64,000 bases of DNA from Gordonia gummivorans. GTDB taxonomy: Bacteria > Actinomycetota > Actinomycetes > Mycobacteriales > Mycobacteriaceae. A model generated the notes under the pieces. The model saw only the letters and a list, made by a program, of their open reading frames with translations, did not search any database and was not told the DNA's origin. Numbering within the stretch: the stretch's first letter is position 1; every line of letters begins with the position of its first letter. Both the position numbers and the translations under genes were made by a program. The DNA lies in NCBI RefSeq assembly GCF_022513585.1, contig NZ_JAKWBF010000024.1, positions 23,754-87,753 on the forward strand. The letters run 5' to 3'. Shown one piece after another: positions 17,037-27,934 of this stretch.

Positions 17037-19025
17037 TCACTCGTCGCGCATCGCTCCGGGTGCGTTGGTCTGGACCTGCATCAGGAACTCGATGTTGGTC
17101 TTCGACTTCTTGAGCTGGCTGAGCAGCAAATCGATCGCCTGCTGCGAATCGAGGCCCGAGAGCACGCGCCGCAGCTTGTGCATGATCGAGAACTCCTCGG
17201 GCGACATCATCAGCTCGTCCTTGCGGGTGCTCGACTGATTGACGTCGACCGCGGGGAACACACGGCGATCGGCGATCTTGCGGTCGAGTTTGAGCTCGGC
17301 GTTACCGGTGCCCTTGAACTCCTCGAAGATCACCGTGTCACCCGTCGAACCGGTCTCCACCAGCGCGGAGGCGATGATCGTCAGCGAGCCGCCGTTCTCG
17401 ATGTTGCGCGCCGCGCCGAGGAAACGCTTCGGCGGGTAGAGCGCAGTCGAATCGACACCACCGGACAGGATTCGGCCCGACGCCGGAGACGCGTTGTTGT
17501 AGGCACGACCGAGGCGGGTGATCGAATCGAGCAGGACCACCACGTCCTTGCCGCTCTCCACCAGACGCTTCGCCCGCTCGATCGCCAGCTCGGCGACAGA
17601 GGTGTGATCTGACGGCGGACGATCGAAGGTCGAGGCGATGACCTCACCCTTGACCGACCGCTGCATGTCGGTGACCTCTTCCGGACGCTCGTCGACGAGC
17701 ACCACCATCAGGTGGCATTCCGGGTTGTTGATGGTGATCGCGTTCGCGATGTCCTGCAGGATCGTCGTCTTACCCGCCTTGGGCGGCGACACGATCAGGG
17801 CGCGCTGCCCCTTGCCGATCGGCATGATCAGATCGATCACGCGCGTGTCGAGACGCTCGGGCGTCGTCTCCAGGCGCAGTCGCTGGTTCGGGTACAGCGG
17901 CGTCAGTTTGCCGAACTCGGGACGCTTCTTGGCCGCCTCGACGTCACCGCCGTTGACGGTGTCGAGACGCACAAGCGGATTGAACTTCTGGCGCTGGTTG
18001 GGCTGTTCACCCTCACGCGGCACCTTCACGGCTCCGGTGATGGCGTCGCCGCGGCGCAGGCCGTTCTTGCGGACGAGGTTCATCGACACGTAGACGTCGT
18101 TGGGCCCGGCGAGATACCCGGACGTGCGGACGAACGCGTAATTGTCGAGGACATCGAGGATGCCCGCGACCGGCTGCACCACGTCGTCGTCGGAGACCTG
18201 GGGTTCGCCGCCGCCCGACGCGTCGTTGCGGTCACGTCCGCGCCGGCGCTCACGGAACCGACGACCGCGGCGACCGCGGCCCGATCCGTCGTCGTCGTCC
18301 CGGTTCTGGTTGTTGTCCCGGTTCTGGTTGTTGTTGCCACCCTGGCTGTTACCGCCCTGGTTGGCATTCTGACTGTTGCCGCCCTGGTTGGCGTTCTGGT
18401 TGTTGCCGCCCTGGTTGCGGTTGCGGTTCCGGTTGCGCTGGTCGTTTCCGTCGCCACCGTCGGAGTTCCGGACCTCATTGTTCCGGCCTTCGCCCTTCGC
18501 GGGCGCCTCAGTGTTTTCGGTCTGGGCCGAATCCTGCTGGGCCGAATCCTTCTGGGCCGACTCCTTCTGGGCCGAATCCTTCTGGGCCGACTCCTTCTGG
18601 GCCGAATCGGCCCCGGCCGCAGCCTCGGTCGTCGCGTCGGGCGCTTCAGCGCGCCGGCGCCGTGTGCGCTGCGGTGCGCCGTTGCCCGACGCCGAATCAC
18701 CGAGTGTCATCTGCTCGGGCTCGGACTTCTTCTCGGGTGCGCTGCGTTCGCCGGCCGGGGCCGACGCCTTGGCAGGGGCCTTCGCGTCCGACGCACCGGC
18801 CTGACGCTCCTTGATGGCGGCGATCAGGTCGCCCTTACGCATTCCCGACGTGCCCTTGATGCCGAGTTCACCGGCGACGGTCCGCAGTTCGCTGAGCACC
18901 ATGCCCGAGAGCCCGGTGCGCTGGGTCGAACGTGCCTTCGTCTTGGTGGCACCTGCGCCACCGGTCGCCGCATCGTCGGCGGAATCGCGGTCGACGGGTG
19001 CGGTGATCAGGTCCGTATCAGTCAC
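17037..19025 (-). CDS. rho: Transcription termination factor Rho with long disordered insert
   Basis: RNA-dependent hexameric ATPase that ends transcription. The 662-residue protein has a Rho_N domain near residues 37-80 ([20 protein letters not shown]), an insert of about 190 residues, an RNA-binding cold-shock-like domain near 275-345, and a RecA-like core. The core carries the P-loop SPPKAGKTT near residue 412, [13 protein letters not shown], the Q/R-loop region and [14 protein letters not shown]. Long Asn/Arg/Gly-rich inserts are known in actinobacterial Rho. This one has two low-complexity parts: a [10 protein letters not shown] pentapeptide array, and an NQGGN/NANQGG array leading into a basic [15 protein letters not shown] patch. 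GTG 19025 follows AAAGGA at good spacing. It is downstream of thrB but separated by a 330-bp leader. Confidence 0.97.
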   Translation of the reverse strand: MTDTDLITAPVDRDSADDAATGGAGATKTKARSTQRTGLSGMVLSELRTVAGELGIKGTSGMRKGDLIAAIKERQAGASDAKAPAKASAPAGERSAPEKKSEPEQMTLGDSASGNGAPQRTRRRRAEAPDATTEAAAGADSAQKESAQKDSAQKESAQKDSAQQDSAQTENTEAPAKGEGRNNEVRNSDGGDGNDQRNRNRNRNQGGNNQNANQGGNSQNANQGGNSQGGNNNQNRDNNQNRDDDDGSGRGRRGRRFRERRRGRDRNDASGGGEPQVSDDDVVQPVAGILDVLDNYAFVRTSGYLAGPNDVYVSMNLVRKNGLRRGDAITGAVKVPREGEQPNQRQKFNPLVRLDTVNGGDVEAAKKRPEFGKLTPLYPNQRLRLETTPERLDTRVIDLIMPIGKGQRALIVSPPKAGKTTILQDIANAITINNPECHLMVVLVDERPEEVTDMQRSVKGEVIASTFDRPPSDHTSVAELAIERAKRLVESGKDVVVLLDSITRLGRAYNNASPASGRILSGGVDSTALYPPKRFLGAARNIENGGSLTIIASALVETGSTGDTVIFEEFKGTGNAELKLDRKIADRRVFPAVDVNQSSTRKDELMMSPEEFSIMHKLRRVLSGLDSQQAIDLLLSQLKKSKTNIEFLMQVQTNAPGAMRDE
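18521..18610. repeat. 15-bp tandem minisatellite inside rho
   Basis: Six tandem 15-bp units (TGGGCCGAATCCTTC and variants with GACTCCTTC) encode the repeating [10 protein letters not shown] pentapeptide of the Rho insert. The unit length is a multiple of three, so gain or loss of units would keep the frame. An adjacent Asn/Gly/Gln-coding stretch (about 18300-18430) is also repetitive. Confidence 0.8.
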
Positions 19026-19355
19026 GGATGTCCTTTCGTTCCTTTCGCGGCTGTATCAGCTGCTCAAGGTCTTGATCTCCCTGCTTGTCACCTCAGGGAT
19101 GGCCGCCCGCGGTGGGCGGTGAAAACTCTGTTTGGGAGAAATCTGTGTGGGTCCGCTGCGAGCTTGCTCGGGGACTACCGGTGTTTCGACGACCGCCTGA
19201 ACTGGAATCGGAGGACCCCGACCAAGGGAGGCCGGATAACTTCGATCAGTGATCGGTGGGAAACACGGCAGAGCGCGCCTGAGCGGCTAGACCAGACTAT
19301 GGTAACTCCGATCGCATGATACCGGCAACACGCCGATGAGGCGAGACCAGGTCTG
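19026..19355 (-). other. rho leader and thrB-rho intergenic region
   Basis: 330 bp without a supported gene. It should hold the rho promoter and a long 5' leader; rho is autoregulated through its leader in several bacteria. No strong -35/-10 pair or long hairpin stands out by eye. Confidence 0.5.
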
Positions 19356-20318
19356 TCAGGACACAGTGACCTCGACGCCTCCGGCGACCTCCACCGTACG
19401 CGGAGTGAAGCCGGACGCTGCGGCGAGTTCACGAATCTCCCCAGGAACCGGCCGCATGCTGAGCACCAGCACGCTGGGTCCGGCGCCCGAGACGGTCGCC
19501 GCGAACCCGTGTGCGCGCAGTTTCGCGACGAGTTCGGCCGTCGGGGCCATTGCTGCTGCGCGGTACGGCTGGTGGAGGCGGTCGTCGGAAGCAGCCATCA
19601 GGCAGGTGGGGTCCGCCGTCAGCGCCACCACCGCCAGTGCCGAACGGCTGAGGTTGAAGATGGCGTCGGCGCGCGGGACGGTGTCGGGGAGCAGCCCCCG
19701 GGTGAACGACGTCGACGACTCCGTGTCGGGAACGAAGACCGTGGCCCCGATGTCGGGGTGCACCTGCAGTCGACGCGCCTGATAGCGGGGCGCATCGGCG
19801 GTGTCCGCAGTCCACGTCACCACCGCCGACCCGTACACACTGGCGGCGGCGTTGTCCGGGTGCCCCTCGAACTCGCTCGACAACTGCACCAGTTCATCCG
19901 CCGACAGACCGTCGCCGATCCCCGACGCAGAGATGAGGCCCGACGCGGCGGCCAACCCCGACACCGCCGCGGCCGCCGACGAACCAAGTCCGCGCGAATG
20001 AGGAATGTCGTTGCGGCAGTGGAGTTTCAAGCCGGGGGCGGAGATTCCCGCATACTCCAGTCCACGGGTCAGGGCGCGCGCCACCAGATGGCTGCCGTCC
20101 CGGGGCACGTCGCCGGCACCCTCCCCGTCGACCTCCACCTCGATGTCACCACCGGGTACGGTCACCACCGTCACCTCGTCGTAGACACCCAAAGCGATTC
20201 CCAGACAATCGAACCCGGGACCCAGATTCGCACTCGACGCCGGTACGCGGACCTGGATCGACAGGCCCTCGGGTAGTCGGCCACCAGAGGTGGCGGTCTC
20301 GGCGGCGTCGGTGGTCAC
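19356..20318 (-). CDS. thrB: Homoserine kinase
   Basis: GHMP-family kinase that phosphorylates homoserine with ATP, the step before threonine synthase. The 320-residue protein has VRVPASSANLGPGFDCLG near residue 22, the GHMP ATP-binding loop PHSRGLGSSAAAAVSGL near residue 105, EGHPDNAAASVYG, and a C-terminal TVSGAGPSVLVL glycine motif. The start was set at GTG 20318, 7 bp after the thrC stop. Longer open frames reach into thrC but add no family sequence. It is the last gene of the argS-lysA-hom-thrC-thrB run. Confidence 0.95.
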   Translation of the reverse strand: MTTDAAETATSGGRLPEGLSIQVRVPASSANLGPGFDCLGIALGVYDEVTVVTVPGGDIEVEVDGEGAGDVPRDGSHLVARALTRGLEYAGISAPGLKLHCRNDIPHSRGLGSSAAAAVSGLAAASGLISASGIGDGLSADELVQLSSEFEGHPDNAAASVYGSAVVTWTADTADAPRYQARRLQVHPDIGATVFVPDTESSTSFTRGLLPDTVPRADAIFNLSRSALAVVALTADPTCLMAASDDRLHQPYRAAAMAPTAELVAKLRAHGFAATVSGAGPSVLVLSMRPVPGEIRELAAASGFTPRTVEVAGGVEVTVS

Positions 20319-20325
20319 GGTCGAC

Positions 20326-21405
20326 TCAGGCCACGCCGAGGGCATGCGCCACCGCCACCGGATCCACCGGAATCGCTTCCACTTCAGGCATCCCCGACAA
20401 CGCGGTATCGGGATCCTTGAGCCCGTTCCCGGTGACGGTGCAGACCACCGTGGACCCTGCCGACACCCAGCCGTCGGCGCGCGCCGCCAGCAGGCCGGCG
20501 ACACTCGCCGCCGACGCCGGTTCTACGAACACACCTTCTTTGCCGGCCACGAGACGATAAGCCTCCAAAAGCTTTTCGTCGGTGGCAGCCCGGAACTGGC
20601 CGTTCGAGTCATCCTTCGCGGCGACCGCCTGATTCCAACTGGCGGGCGACCCGATGCGAATCGCGGTCGCGATGGTCTCCGGGTTCTTCACCGGCGCACC
20701 GTTCACGAGCGGCGCGGCGCCGGCCGCCTGCACACCGAGCATGCGCGGCAGGCGATCGCTGATGCCGTCGGCGTGATACTCGGTGTAGCCCTTCCAATAT
20801 GCGGTGATGTTCCCGGCGTTGCCGACGGGCAGCGCGTGCACGTCGGGAGCGCGGCCGAGGACGTCCACGATCTCGAAGGCCGCCGTCTTCTGTCCTTCGA
20901 TGCGAGCGGGATTCACCGAGTTGACCAGTTCGATCTCGGTGAACTCGGCGGTCGCCTTACGGGCCATCTCCAGACAGTCGTCGAAGTTGCCCTGAACTTG
21001 AATGATCTTGGCGCCGTGCATGACTGCCTGAGCCAACTTGCCCATGGCGATCTTGCCCTCCGGGATGAGGACCGCGCACGTGATCCCGGCGCGGGTCGCA
21101 TACGCCGCTGCCGACGCCGAGGTGTTCCCGGTGGAGGCGCAGAGCACTGCGGTCTTACCGTTGTTGACCGCGTTGCTGACCGCCATCGTCATACCGCGAT
21201 CCTTGAACGACCCGGTCGGGTTGAGGCCCTCGACCTTGAGGTAGACCTCGCAGTCGGTCAGCGCCGAGAGGTGCGGTGCACTGATCAGCGGGGTCCCACC
21301 CTCGAGTAGCGTGACGACCTTCCAGTCATCGGCCACCGGCAGTCGGGACCGATAGGCCTCGATCAGACCCGGCCACGCGGTGTGCACGGGCGTCGCTTCA
21401 GTCAT
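20326..21405 (-). CDS. thrC: Threonine synthase
   Basis: PLP enzyme converting O-phosphohomoserine to threonine. The 359-residue protein is the short bacterial form. It shows the PLP-lysine motif [12 protein letters not shown] near residue 61, [15 protein letters not shown], the phosphate-binding [15 protein letters not shown] and the C-terminal [15 protein letters not shown] 21405 overlaps the hom stop by 8 bp, so translation is coupled. An upstream in-frame start would add eight residues without support. Confidence 0.96.
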   Translation of the reverse strand: MTEATPVHTAWPGLIEAYRSRLPVADDWKVVTLLEGGTPLISAPHLSALTDCEVYLKVEGLNPTGSFKDRGMTMAVSNAVNNGKTAVLCASTGNTSASAAAYATRAGITCAVLIPEGKIAMGKLAQAVMHGAKIIQVQGNFDDCLEMARKATAEFTEIELVNSVNPARIEGQKTAAFEIVDVLGRAPDVHALPVGNAGNITAYWKGYTEYHADGISDRLPRMLGVQAAGAAPLVNGAPVKNPETIATAIRIGSPASWNQAVAAKDDSNGQFRAATDEKLLEAYRLVAGKEGVFVEPASAASVAGLLAARADGWVSAGSTVVCTVTGNGLKDPDTALSGMPEVEAIPVDPVAVAHALGVA

Positions 21406-22735
21406 CGGTTCCTTCCAATCGCAGAACACTCGACACCTTGATCACGGCGTCCATGTCTTCCAGCGCCGCAACGCATTCCGATTGCGCCCGGTCGGGCGCC
21501 CGGTGCGTCACGACGATCAGGCGGGCGTTGTCGCCGGCCCCCTCCTGCCGCACCGCGGCAATGCTGACCGACCGCTTGCTGAACTCACCCGCCACTTGGG
21601 CGAGCACACCCGGACGATCGGCGACCTGCATCGATACGTAGTACCGGGTGGGCACGTCGTCGATCGAGGCGATGGGCAGCGACGCATAGGTGGATTCGAG
21701 CGGACCACGCCCGCCGTGCACCTTGTTGCGAGCGGCCATCACCATGTCACCGAGCACCGCCGACGCGGTCGGAGCGCCACCGGCACCCTGGCCGTAGAAC
21801 ATCAGCCGTCCGGCGTTCTCCGCCTCGACCACCACGGCGTTGAAGGCGCCGTTCACCGACGCCAGCGGATGTGTGAGCGGGATGAGTGCGGGATAGACGC
21901 GGGCCGACACCCGCTCCGAGCCGTCGGCGTCGTGAATCCGCTCGCAGATGGACAGGAGTTTGACGGTGCAGTCGAACTTCTTGGCGGCCACCAGATCATC
22001 GGAGGTCACCGACGAGATGCCCTCGCGGTACACGTCGGCGGCGGTCACCCGTGTGTGGAACGCGATCGAGGCCAAGATGGCTGCCTTGGCCGCCGCGTCG
22101 AATCCCTCGACGTCGGCGGTCGGGTCGGCCTCGGCATAGCCGAGGCGGCCGGCCTCGGCCAGCGTGGCGTGGTAGTCGGCGCCGGTCTCGTCCATCGCCG
22201 ACAGGATGAAGTTGGTGGTGCCGTTGACGATTCCGGCCACCCGCTCGACCGTGTCACCGGCCAGCGACTGCATCAGGGGACGCACCACCGGGATGGCGCC
22301 GGCCACGGCGGCCTCGAAGTAGAGATCGACCTTGGCCTGCGCCGCCGCCGTCGCCAGCTCGCCCGTGTACTCGGCGAGCAGCGCCTTGTTGGCGGTGACG
22401 ACCGACTTCCCGGCCTCGAGCGCAGCCCGGATCAGGCCGCGGGCCGGGTCGATCCCGCCCATCAGCTCGACGACGATGTCGACATCGTCGCGTGCGACCA
22501 GCGATTCCGGGTCGTCGGTCAGGAGTTCCTGCGCGATCTTGCGGGGCCGGCTCAGGTCGCGGACCGCAACACCGCGCAGGCGGACCGGCGCTCCGACGCG
22601 TGACTGGAGGTCGGCGGCGTTGTCTGTGATGATGCGTACCACCTCGGCGCCGACATTTCCCATGCCGAGAACCGCGATCCCGATGGATCGGTCTGATTCG
22701 AGCGAGTCCGGCTCGAGCTTGTCGTCTGCCATCAC
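21398..22735 (-). CDS. hom: Homoserine dehydrogenase with C-terminal ACT domain
   Basis: NAD(P)-dependent reduction of aspartate semialdehyde to homoserine. The 445-residue protein has the Rossmann motif [14 protein letters not shown] near residue 18, the catalytic region [37 protein letters not shown], and [16 protein letters not shown]-terminal ACT domain ([22 protein letters not shown], from about residue 355) is expected to mediate threonine feedback. GTG 22735 overlaps the lysA stop by 4 bp; ATG 22732 one codon later is equally possible, and GGAGGTGA precedes both. Confidence 0.96.
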   Translation of the reverse strand: MMADDKLEPDSLESDRSIGIAVLGMGNVGAEVVRIITDNAADLQSRVGAPVRLRGVAVRDLSRPRKIAQELLTDDPESLVARDDVDIVVELMGGIDPARGLIRAALEAGKSVVTANKALLAEYTGELATAAAQAKVDLYFEAAVAGAIPVVRPLMQSLAGDTVERVAGIVNGTTNFILSAMDETGADYHATLAEAGRLGYAEADPTADVEGFDAAAKAAILASIAFHTRVTAADVYREGISSVTSDDLVAAKKFDCTVKLLSICERIHDADGSERVSARVYPALIPLTHPLASVNGAFNAVVVEAENAGRLMFYGQGAGGAPTASAVLGDMVMAARNKVHGGRGPLESTYASLPIASIDDVPTRYYVSMQVADRPGVLAQVAGEFSKRSVSIAAVRQEGAGDNARLIVVTHRAPDRAQSECVAALEDMDAVIKVSSVLRLEGTDD

Positions 22736-24153
22736 TGGCTCACCTCCAGGCTGAAGAAGTCGTCAATGTTCTCGCGCCGCAACAGCAGTCGGTCGGCGCC
22801 GTTCGCAATCGCCACGACCGGCGGGCGCATCGTCATGTTGTATCGGCTCGACATCGAATAGCAGTAGGCGCCAGTGGCTGCCACCGCGATGAGGTCTCCG
22901 GGCGCCAGATCATCCGGCAGCCAACAATCCTTGATGACGATGTCGCCACTCTCACAATGCTTCCCGACGACGCGGCTGACCACCGCGCGCGCCGACGAGA
23001 CCCGCGAGACCAGACGGACGTCGTATTCGGCCTGGTAGAGCACGGTTCGGATGTTGTCGCTCATCCCGCCGTCGACGGACACGTAGCGCCGAACCGCACC
23101 GCCGCCGAGCGCCACATCCTTGATGGTGCCCACCCGGTACAGCGTCACCGTTCCCGGTCCGGCGATCGCCCGGCCGGGTTCCACGGCAATGGTCGGCATC
23201 GGCAGACCTACGGCAGCCGACTCACGACGCACAATGGCCGCCAGCGTCTCGGCAACCGCACCGATCGGCAGCGGATCCTCTTCGGGGAGATACGAGATAC
23301 CCAGTCCCCCACCGAGATCGACGATGGACATCTGCGACGTCTTGTCGACGCCGAATTCGGCGACGACGTCGTGCAAAAGACCCAGCACGCGGTGCGCGGC
23401 GAGTTCGAAACCGTCCATGTCGAAGATCTGCGAACCGATGTGACTGTGCAGACCGACGAGCCTCAGGTTGTCGGTGGCGAACACCCGCCGCACCGCGTCC
23501 ATCGCTACCCCACCGGCGAGCGCGAAGCCGAACTTCTGGTCTTCGTGTGCGGTCGAGATGAATTCGTGTGTGTGCGCCTCGACACCCACCGTCACGCGGA
23601 CAAGGACATCGGCGACCAGGCCACGTTCGCCGGCCAGCGCGTCGAGCCGATCGATCTCCACGAAGGAGTCGAGGACGACATGGCCGACGCCGGCATCGAG
23701 TGCCGCGGCGAGTTCGGCGACACTCTTGTTGTTGCCGTGCATGGCGATTCGCTCGGGCGGGAATCCGGCGCGCAGCGCGATGGCGAGTTCACCGCCGGAG
23801 CAGACGTCCAGCGACAACCCTTCCTCATGCACCCAGCGGGCGATCTCGGTACACAGGAATGCCTTGGATGCGTAGTGAACTCGACCGTAGGGCCCGAACG
23901 CCGACACCATGTCGGCACACCGCGACCGGAAATCGGCTTCGTCGATCGCGAAGAGCGGCGTCCCGTACTCCTCGGCGAGCGCAGAGACCGCGACACCCGC
24001 GATCTCCAGTTCGCCCGCGTCGTTGCGGAGTGCATTGCGCGGCCACACATTTGCGGGGATCTCGGCGAGCTGCGACGGATCGCTGGGCCGCTGCGCGAGA
24101 TGTGGCGCGGCGAGCAGTTCGGCGTGCCGGGGTCCGGCCGGGTGCGCGCTCAC
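22732..24153 (-). CDS. lysA: Diaminopimelate decarboxylase
   Basis: Fold-type III PLP enzyme making lysine from meso-diaminopimelate. The 473-residue protein has [10 protein letters not shown] near residue 63, the PLP-lysine motif VHYASKAFL near residue 94, [10 protein letters not shown], the phosphate-binding [19 protein letters not shown], and the substrate residues in [11 protein letters not shown] and [15 protein letters not shown] 24153 overlaps the argS stop by 4 bp (GTGA). A much longer open frame upstream is antisense-like sequence inside argS and was discarded. Confidence 0.96.
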   Translation of the reverse strand: MSAHPAGPRHAELLAAPHLAQRPSDPSQLAEIPANVWPRNALRNDAGELEIAGVAVSALAEEYGTPLFAIDEADFRSRCADMVSAFGPYGRVHYASKAFLCTEIARWVHEEGLSLDVCSGGELAIALRAGFPPERIAMHGNNKSVAELAAALDAGVGHVVLDSFVEIDRLDALAGERGLVADVLVRVTVGVEAHTHEFISTAHEDQKFGFALAGGVAMDAVRRVFATDNLRLVGLHSHIGSQIFDMDGFELAAHRVLGLLHDVVAEFGVDKTSQMSIVDLGGGLGISYLPEEDPLPIGAVAETLAAIVRRESAAVGLPMPTIAVEPGRAIAGPGTVTLYRVGTIKDVALGGGAVRRYVSVDGGMSDNIRTVLYQAEYDVRLVSRVSSARAVVSRVVGKHCESGDIVIKDCWLPDDLAPGDLIAVAATGAYCYSMSSRYNMTMRPPVVAIANGADRLLLRRENIDDFFSLEVSQ

Positions 24154-25802
24154 ATGCGCTCCGGTGCGCTCACGCCGACCAGGTCGAGACCGTTGGCCAG
24201 GACCTGACGGGTCGCCGAGCAGAGCGCCAGTCGAGCGCGGTGGATGTCGGCGGGCGGTTCGTCGCCCTGTGGGAGCACCCGGCAGCGTGCGTAGAAGCGG
24301 TGATAGGCACCTGCCAGCGATTCCAGGTAGCGGCAGACGCGATGCGGTTCGCGCAGGGTCGCCGCGGTTGCCACCACCTCGTCGAAATCGCCGATGGTGC
24401 GGATCAATTCGCCCTCGGCAGGATCGTCGAGCAGATCGATGTGCGCGACGTCGGCGGCAAGTCCGAGCTCGGCGGCGTTGCGCGACAACGCACTCAGACG
24501 TGCGTGCGCGTATTGCACGTAATAGACCGGGTTCTCGTTGGACTGCTTGGTGAGCAGATCCAGATCGATGTCGATGTTGACGTCGACCGACGACCGGATG
24601 AGCGAATAGCGCGCGCCGTCGACGCCGACGGCCTCCACGAGGTCGTCGAGGGTGATGACGGTTCCCGCGCGCTTGCTCATCCGGACCGGCTTGCCGTCGC
24701 GGACGAGGTTCACCATCTGCCCGATCAGTACTTCGACGACGTCGGGATCGTCGCCGAGCGCGGCCGCGGCAGCCTTGAGCCGGCTGATGTAGCCGTGGTG
24801 GTCGGCACCGAGCATGTAGATGCACAGGTTGAAGCCGCGGTTGCGCTTGTCGCGGATATAGGCGATGTCGCCGGCGATGTAGGCGGCGTTGCCGTCGCTC
24901 TTGATGACAACCCGATCCTTGTCGTCACCGAACTCCGTGGACCGGAGCCACCAGGCGCCGTCCTTCTCGTAGATCTTGCCGTTGGCCTTGAGCTCGGCGA
25001 TGCACTCGTCCACCAGGCCGGACGTGAACATGCTGTCCTCGTGGGTGAACACGTCGAAGTCGGTGCCGAACTCGTGCAGGCTCTCCTTGATGTGGTCGAA
25101 CATGAGCACGACGCCCACCGACCGGAAGGTCTCGACCCGCTCATCGGCCGCTTGGTCAAGGACGTCGGGCACCCGCGACACGATCTGCTTCGCGATGTCG
25201 GCGATGTAGGCCCCGGCATAGCCGTCCTCGGGGGTCGGCTGCCCGAGGGCCGCCGCTTCCAGGGACCGCGCGAACCGGTCGATCTGCGCGCCGTGGTCGT
25301 TGAAGTAGTACTCGCGTGTCACGTCGGCACCGCGGGCCTGCAGAACCCGTCCGAGTGCATCGCCGACGGCCGCCCAGCGCGTGCCACCGAGGTGGATGGG
25401 CCCGGTGGGGTTGGCCGACACGAACTCGAGGTTGATGACCGATCCGTCCAGGTCGTCTCCCCGGCCGTAGCGTTCGGCCTGCTCGAGGACCGTCGTGATC
25501 ACGGTGTTCTGCGCGGCCGCCGCCAGCCACAGATTCACGAACCCGGGCCCTGCGATCTCGGCCTTCTCGACGCCATCGGCGGCCGAGTAGGCCTCGGCGA
25601 GCCACCCGGCCAACTCGCGCGGAGCAACGCCGAGGCGCTTGCCCAATTGCAGCGCGATGTTGGTCGAGTAGTCGCCGTGGTCGGCATGACGTGGACGCTC
25701 GACGCCGACGGAATCGGGTACGAGCGTCTCGTCCAGACCGTGGTCACGAACCACGGTCAGTGTCACGGCCGCGAGCAGCGCGGCAAGGTCGGCGGGAGTC
25801 AC
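24150..25802 (-). CDS. argS: Arginyl-tRNA synthetase
   Basis: Class I aminoacyl-tRNA synthetase, 550 residues. The HIGH-type signature is [15 protein letters not shown] near residue 125 and the KMSKS-type loop is [10 protein letters not shown] near residue 380. The N-terminal Add-1 tRNA-binding domain and the C-terminal helical anticodon domain ([11 protein letters not shown] onward) are present. GTG 25802 starts directly at the N-terminal domain. It heads the lysine/threonine operon, as in mycobacteria. The tRNA-Arg(CCG) at 36217-36289 is one of its likely substrates. Confidence 0.96.
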   Translation of the reverse strand: MTPADLAALLAAVTLTVVRDHGLDETLVPDSVGVERPRHADHGDYSTNIALQLGKRLGVAPRELAGWLAEAYSAADGVEKAEIAGPGFVNLWLAAAAQNTVITTVLEQAERYGRGDDLDGSVINLEFVSANPTGPIHLGGTRWAAVGDALGRVLQARGADVTREYYFNDHGAQIDRFARSLEAAALGQPTPEDGYAGAYIADIAKQIVSRVPDVLDQAADERVETFRSVGVVLMFDHIKESLHEFGTDFDVFTHEDSMFTSGLVDECIAELKANGKIYEKDGAWWLRSTEFGDDKDRVVIKSDGNAAYIAGDIAYIRDKRNRGFNLCIYMLGADHHGYISRLKAAAAALGDDPDVVEVLIGQMVNLVRDGKPVRMSKRAGTVITLDDLVEAVGVDGARYSLIRSSVDVNIDIDLDLLTKQSNENPVYYVQYAHARLSALSRNAAELGLAADVAHIDLLDDPAEGELIRTIGDFDEVVATAATLREPHRVCRYLESLAGAYHRFYARCRVLPQGDEPPADIHRARLALCSATRQVLANGLDLVGVSAPERM

Positions 25803-25990
25803 AGAGCACCATCTTATTGGCCCGCCGACTCACGCAGACAATCGCCCGGTCCCAGTGGCCACAACGGGCACGCGTCGGCGCACAAGTAGACTGTCCACGC
25901 CGCGTGGCATGACGGCGCCCGGGGTGGTCGATGGTGGCGCCAAGCGGTAACACAACGCGGTGTCGAGTAGCGGGATACAGAGAGAGATAC

Positions 25991-26812
25991 ATGGCGGGCA
26001 AAGCCGGGGCACACGTCCCCAAGACCAGTAAGAGCGGCAAGTCGCCGTCGGGCGGCATCGACTGGATGATGGTGGGCGCGGTCGTGGTGGTCGTCGCATT
26101 GGTCGCCGGACTCGCCATTTATCTGGTGCCGCGGTTCCTCGACAAGCGTGCCGAGGAAGAGGCCGCGCGGATCGCGCCGGAAACCATCTCCGAGTTCGTT
26201 CCGACACCGGCCAATCCCGATCCCTCCGACAAGATCGAGGGCATCGTCAAGCGCTACTACCCGGCCGCCACGCACACCGAGAAGCGGGTCGCCTACGACC
26301 AGTCGCCGCCGTTCGGCGGTCCGCACGACGCCATCTGGGCGACCTGTACCGGCATCGTCTACCCGAACCCGATCCGCTCGGAGAACGCGGTCCACGCACT
26401 CGAGCACGGGTCGGTGTGGATCACCTACAACCCGGACACGATCTCGTCGGGCGATCTCGACTACCTCAAGAATCTGGTTCGCGGCGAGCAGTACCTGTTC
26501 ATGTCGCCCTACCCGGGCCTGAGCACCCCGTTGTCATTGCAGAGCTGGGGACATCAGCTCAAGCTCGACTCCGCCAAGGATCCGCGGGTGAATCAGTTCA
26601 TCACCGCGCTGCGACGCAACCCCATGACCAATGTGTACCGCGAGAATCCGCAGGCATCGGCGTACCCCGAGGTTCAGGCGACCTGTGGGCCGACCCCGGG
26701 CTTCGACCCGTCGAACCCGCCGCCGGCCGACCAGGGCCCGCCCGGGCCGGACGCCTTCCCGATGGACGGCAAGCCCGCTGCGCCCGTGACGCAGCCGATG
26801 CCGACCGGCTAG
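25991..26812 (+). CDS. DUF3105 membrane-anchored protein
   Basis: 273-residue protein with a short cytoplasmic N-terminus, one membrane helix (residues about 30-52, MVGAVVVVVALVAGLAIYLV) and an exported domain. The domain matches DUF3105 by eye, with SPPFGGPHD, TGIVYPNPI and VHALEHGSVWITYNPD. The C-terminus is Pro-rich. Function is unknown. Its neighbour 15 bp downstream encodes a DUF305 protein; the two families are often paired in actinobacteria, which suggests shared work in the cell envelope, possibly metal handling. ATG 25991 follows GAGAGA closely. Confidence 0.8.
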   Translation: MAGKAGAHVPKTSKSGKSPSGGIDWMMVGAVVVVVALVAGLAIYLVPRFLDKRAEEEAARIAPETISEFVPTPANPDPSDKIEGIVKRYYPAATHTEKRVAYDQSPPFGGPHDAIWATCTGIVYPNPIRSENAVHALEHGSVWITYNPDTISSGDLDYLKNLVRGEQYLFMSPYPGLSTPLSLQSWGHQLKLDSAKDPRVNQFITALRRNPMTNVYRENPQASAYPEVQATCGPTPGFDPSNPPPADQGPPGPDAFPMDGKPAAPVTQPMPTG

Positions 26813-26827
26813 GAGAAGGTGAATTCG

Positions 26828-27628
26828 ATGACCGAGAGCCCTGAATCTCACGATGACGCGACGACCGTCGCTGCCGAGCCCGAATCTGCCGAGGCAGCCG
26901 AGCCCGCTTCGCGCAGTCGACTCCTGCTCGCCCTGGCCGGCGTGGCGATCCTGCTCGTCGGCGTCGGACTCGGGCTGGTGATCCAGGCCAGCTTCGCCGA
27001 CGACGCGAGCACCGAGGACCGACCCGCCGCCGACTCGGCCGCGGTCGGTTTCGCTCAGGACATGTCGGCTCACCACCAGCAGGGTGTGGAGATGGCGTCG
27101 ATCATCTACCGCACCGGCGAGGACATCCAGGTGCGATCGCTCGCCTACGACATCTTGACCACGCAGAGCAACGAGATCGGGCAGATGCAGTCGTGGCTGA
27201 CGCGGTGGGGCTATCCGCTCGACAACCCGGGTGAGCACATGGCCTGGATGGGCCACGACATGGGCGGTATGTCCGAGGACGGCCACCATCACGATCACGG
27301 CGACATGAGCGGCATGCCGATGCCGTCGGGAACTCCGGCTCCCGCAGCCACCGATCAGCCGATGATGCCCGGCATGGCGACTCAGGCCGAGATGGCCAAG
27401 CTGTACAGCCTGCGCGGCGCCGAGGCCGACACCTACTTCCTGCAACTCATGCTGCGCCACCACGAGGGCGGCACGCCGATGATGCAGTACGCCGCGAACC
27501 CGGAGAACGTCGACGAGGACTACGTGCGCTCCCTCGCCACGTCGATGATCAACACCCAGGGCAACGAGATCAACACCATCAAAACGATGCTGGCGCAACG
27601 CAATGCGCAGCCGTTGCCGATGAACTGA
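26828..27628 (+). CDS. DUF305 ferritin-like, His/Met-rich exported protein
   Basis: 266-residue protein with an acidic N-terminus, one membrane helix (about residues 36-56) and an extracytoplasmic DUF305 four-helix domain. The paired family motifs are SAHHQQGVEMA near residue 82 and LRHHEGGTPMM near residue 210. Between them is an insert rich in His, Met and Pro (GHHHDHGDMSGMPMP). These residues suggest copper or another soft metal, but this is inference. The start was set at ATG 26828 with GAAGG upstream; GTG 26819 is an alternative. It is co-transcribed with the DUF3105 gene. Confidence 0.82.
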   Translation: MTESPESHDDATTVAAEPESAEAAEPASRSRLLLALAGVAILLVGVGLGLVIQASFADDASTEDRPAADSAAVGFAQDMSAHHQQGVEMASIIYRTGEDIQVRSLAYDILTTQSNEIGQMQSWLTRWGYPLDNPGEHMAWMGHDMGGMSEDGHHHDHGDMSGMPMPSGTPAPAATDQPMMPGMATQAEMAKLYSLRGAEADTYFLQLMLRHHEGGTPMMQYAANPENVDEDYVRSLATSMINTQGNEINTIKTMLAQRNAQPLPMN

Positions 27629-27654
27629 TCTCCACCCAGGCACGTCGCCGAAGA

Positions 27655-27757
27655 AAGTAGGGGAAGAAACTCTTCCCCTACCCTTGGAGTCCTCCCCCAG
27701 AAACTTCTAGGGGACGACTAAGAACCCCGGGGAACAAGTTCTTCCCCCAGATTTTGT
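27655..27757 (+). repeat. Dispersed ~105-bp intergenic repeat, copy 2
   Basis: Here the first hairpin is perfect: GTAGGGGAAGA-AAC-TCTTCCCCTAC (27657-27681), 11 bp with a 3-nt loop. The shared core and a second GGGGAA...TTCCCC hairpin follow. It begins 27 bp after the DUF305 stop and ends where attL begins. Before the element inserted it would have separated the convergent DUF305 and tRNA-Arg genes, which supports a bidirectional terminator role. Confidence 0.8.
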
Positions 27758-27784
27758 GGTGCCCCCGGCAGGATTCGAACCTGC
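27758..27784. repeat. attL, 27-bp direct repeat of the tRNA-Arg 3' end
   Basis: Identical over 27 bp to 36215-36241. It contains the acceptor 3' strand and T-arm/T-loop sequence (GGATTCGAACCTGC) but no further tRNA sequence to its right, so it is a partial tRNA copy. It lies 150 bp before the integrase start. Confidence 0.9.
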
Positions 27785-27934
27785 TCGGAATGATCCTGCC
27801 GTTGTAGCCGATGCGCTGGCGTTTCGCTGCTCTCACCTGCTGATACGTCACGATACACTAGTGCCAGGAATTGTCACGGATTGCCGGAAAGTGACACACG
27901 GAACGCTCATTGGATCGCACGAAATGAGGCGCTT

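Noticed and set aside
18300..18610. Possible CRISPR-like repeat region
   Set aside because: The repeats are short, contiguous, in frame with rho and have no spacers.
27881..27934. Upstream TTG start for integrase
   Set aside because: The added residues do not resemble integrases, while ATG 27935 has a well-placed GAGG.
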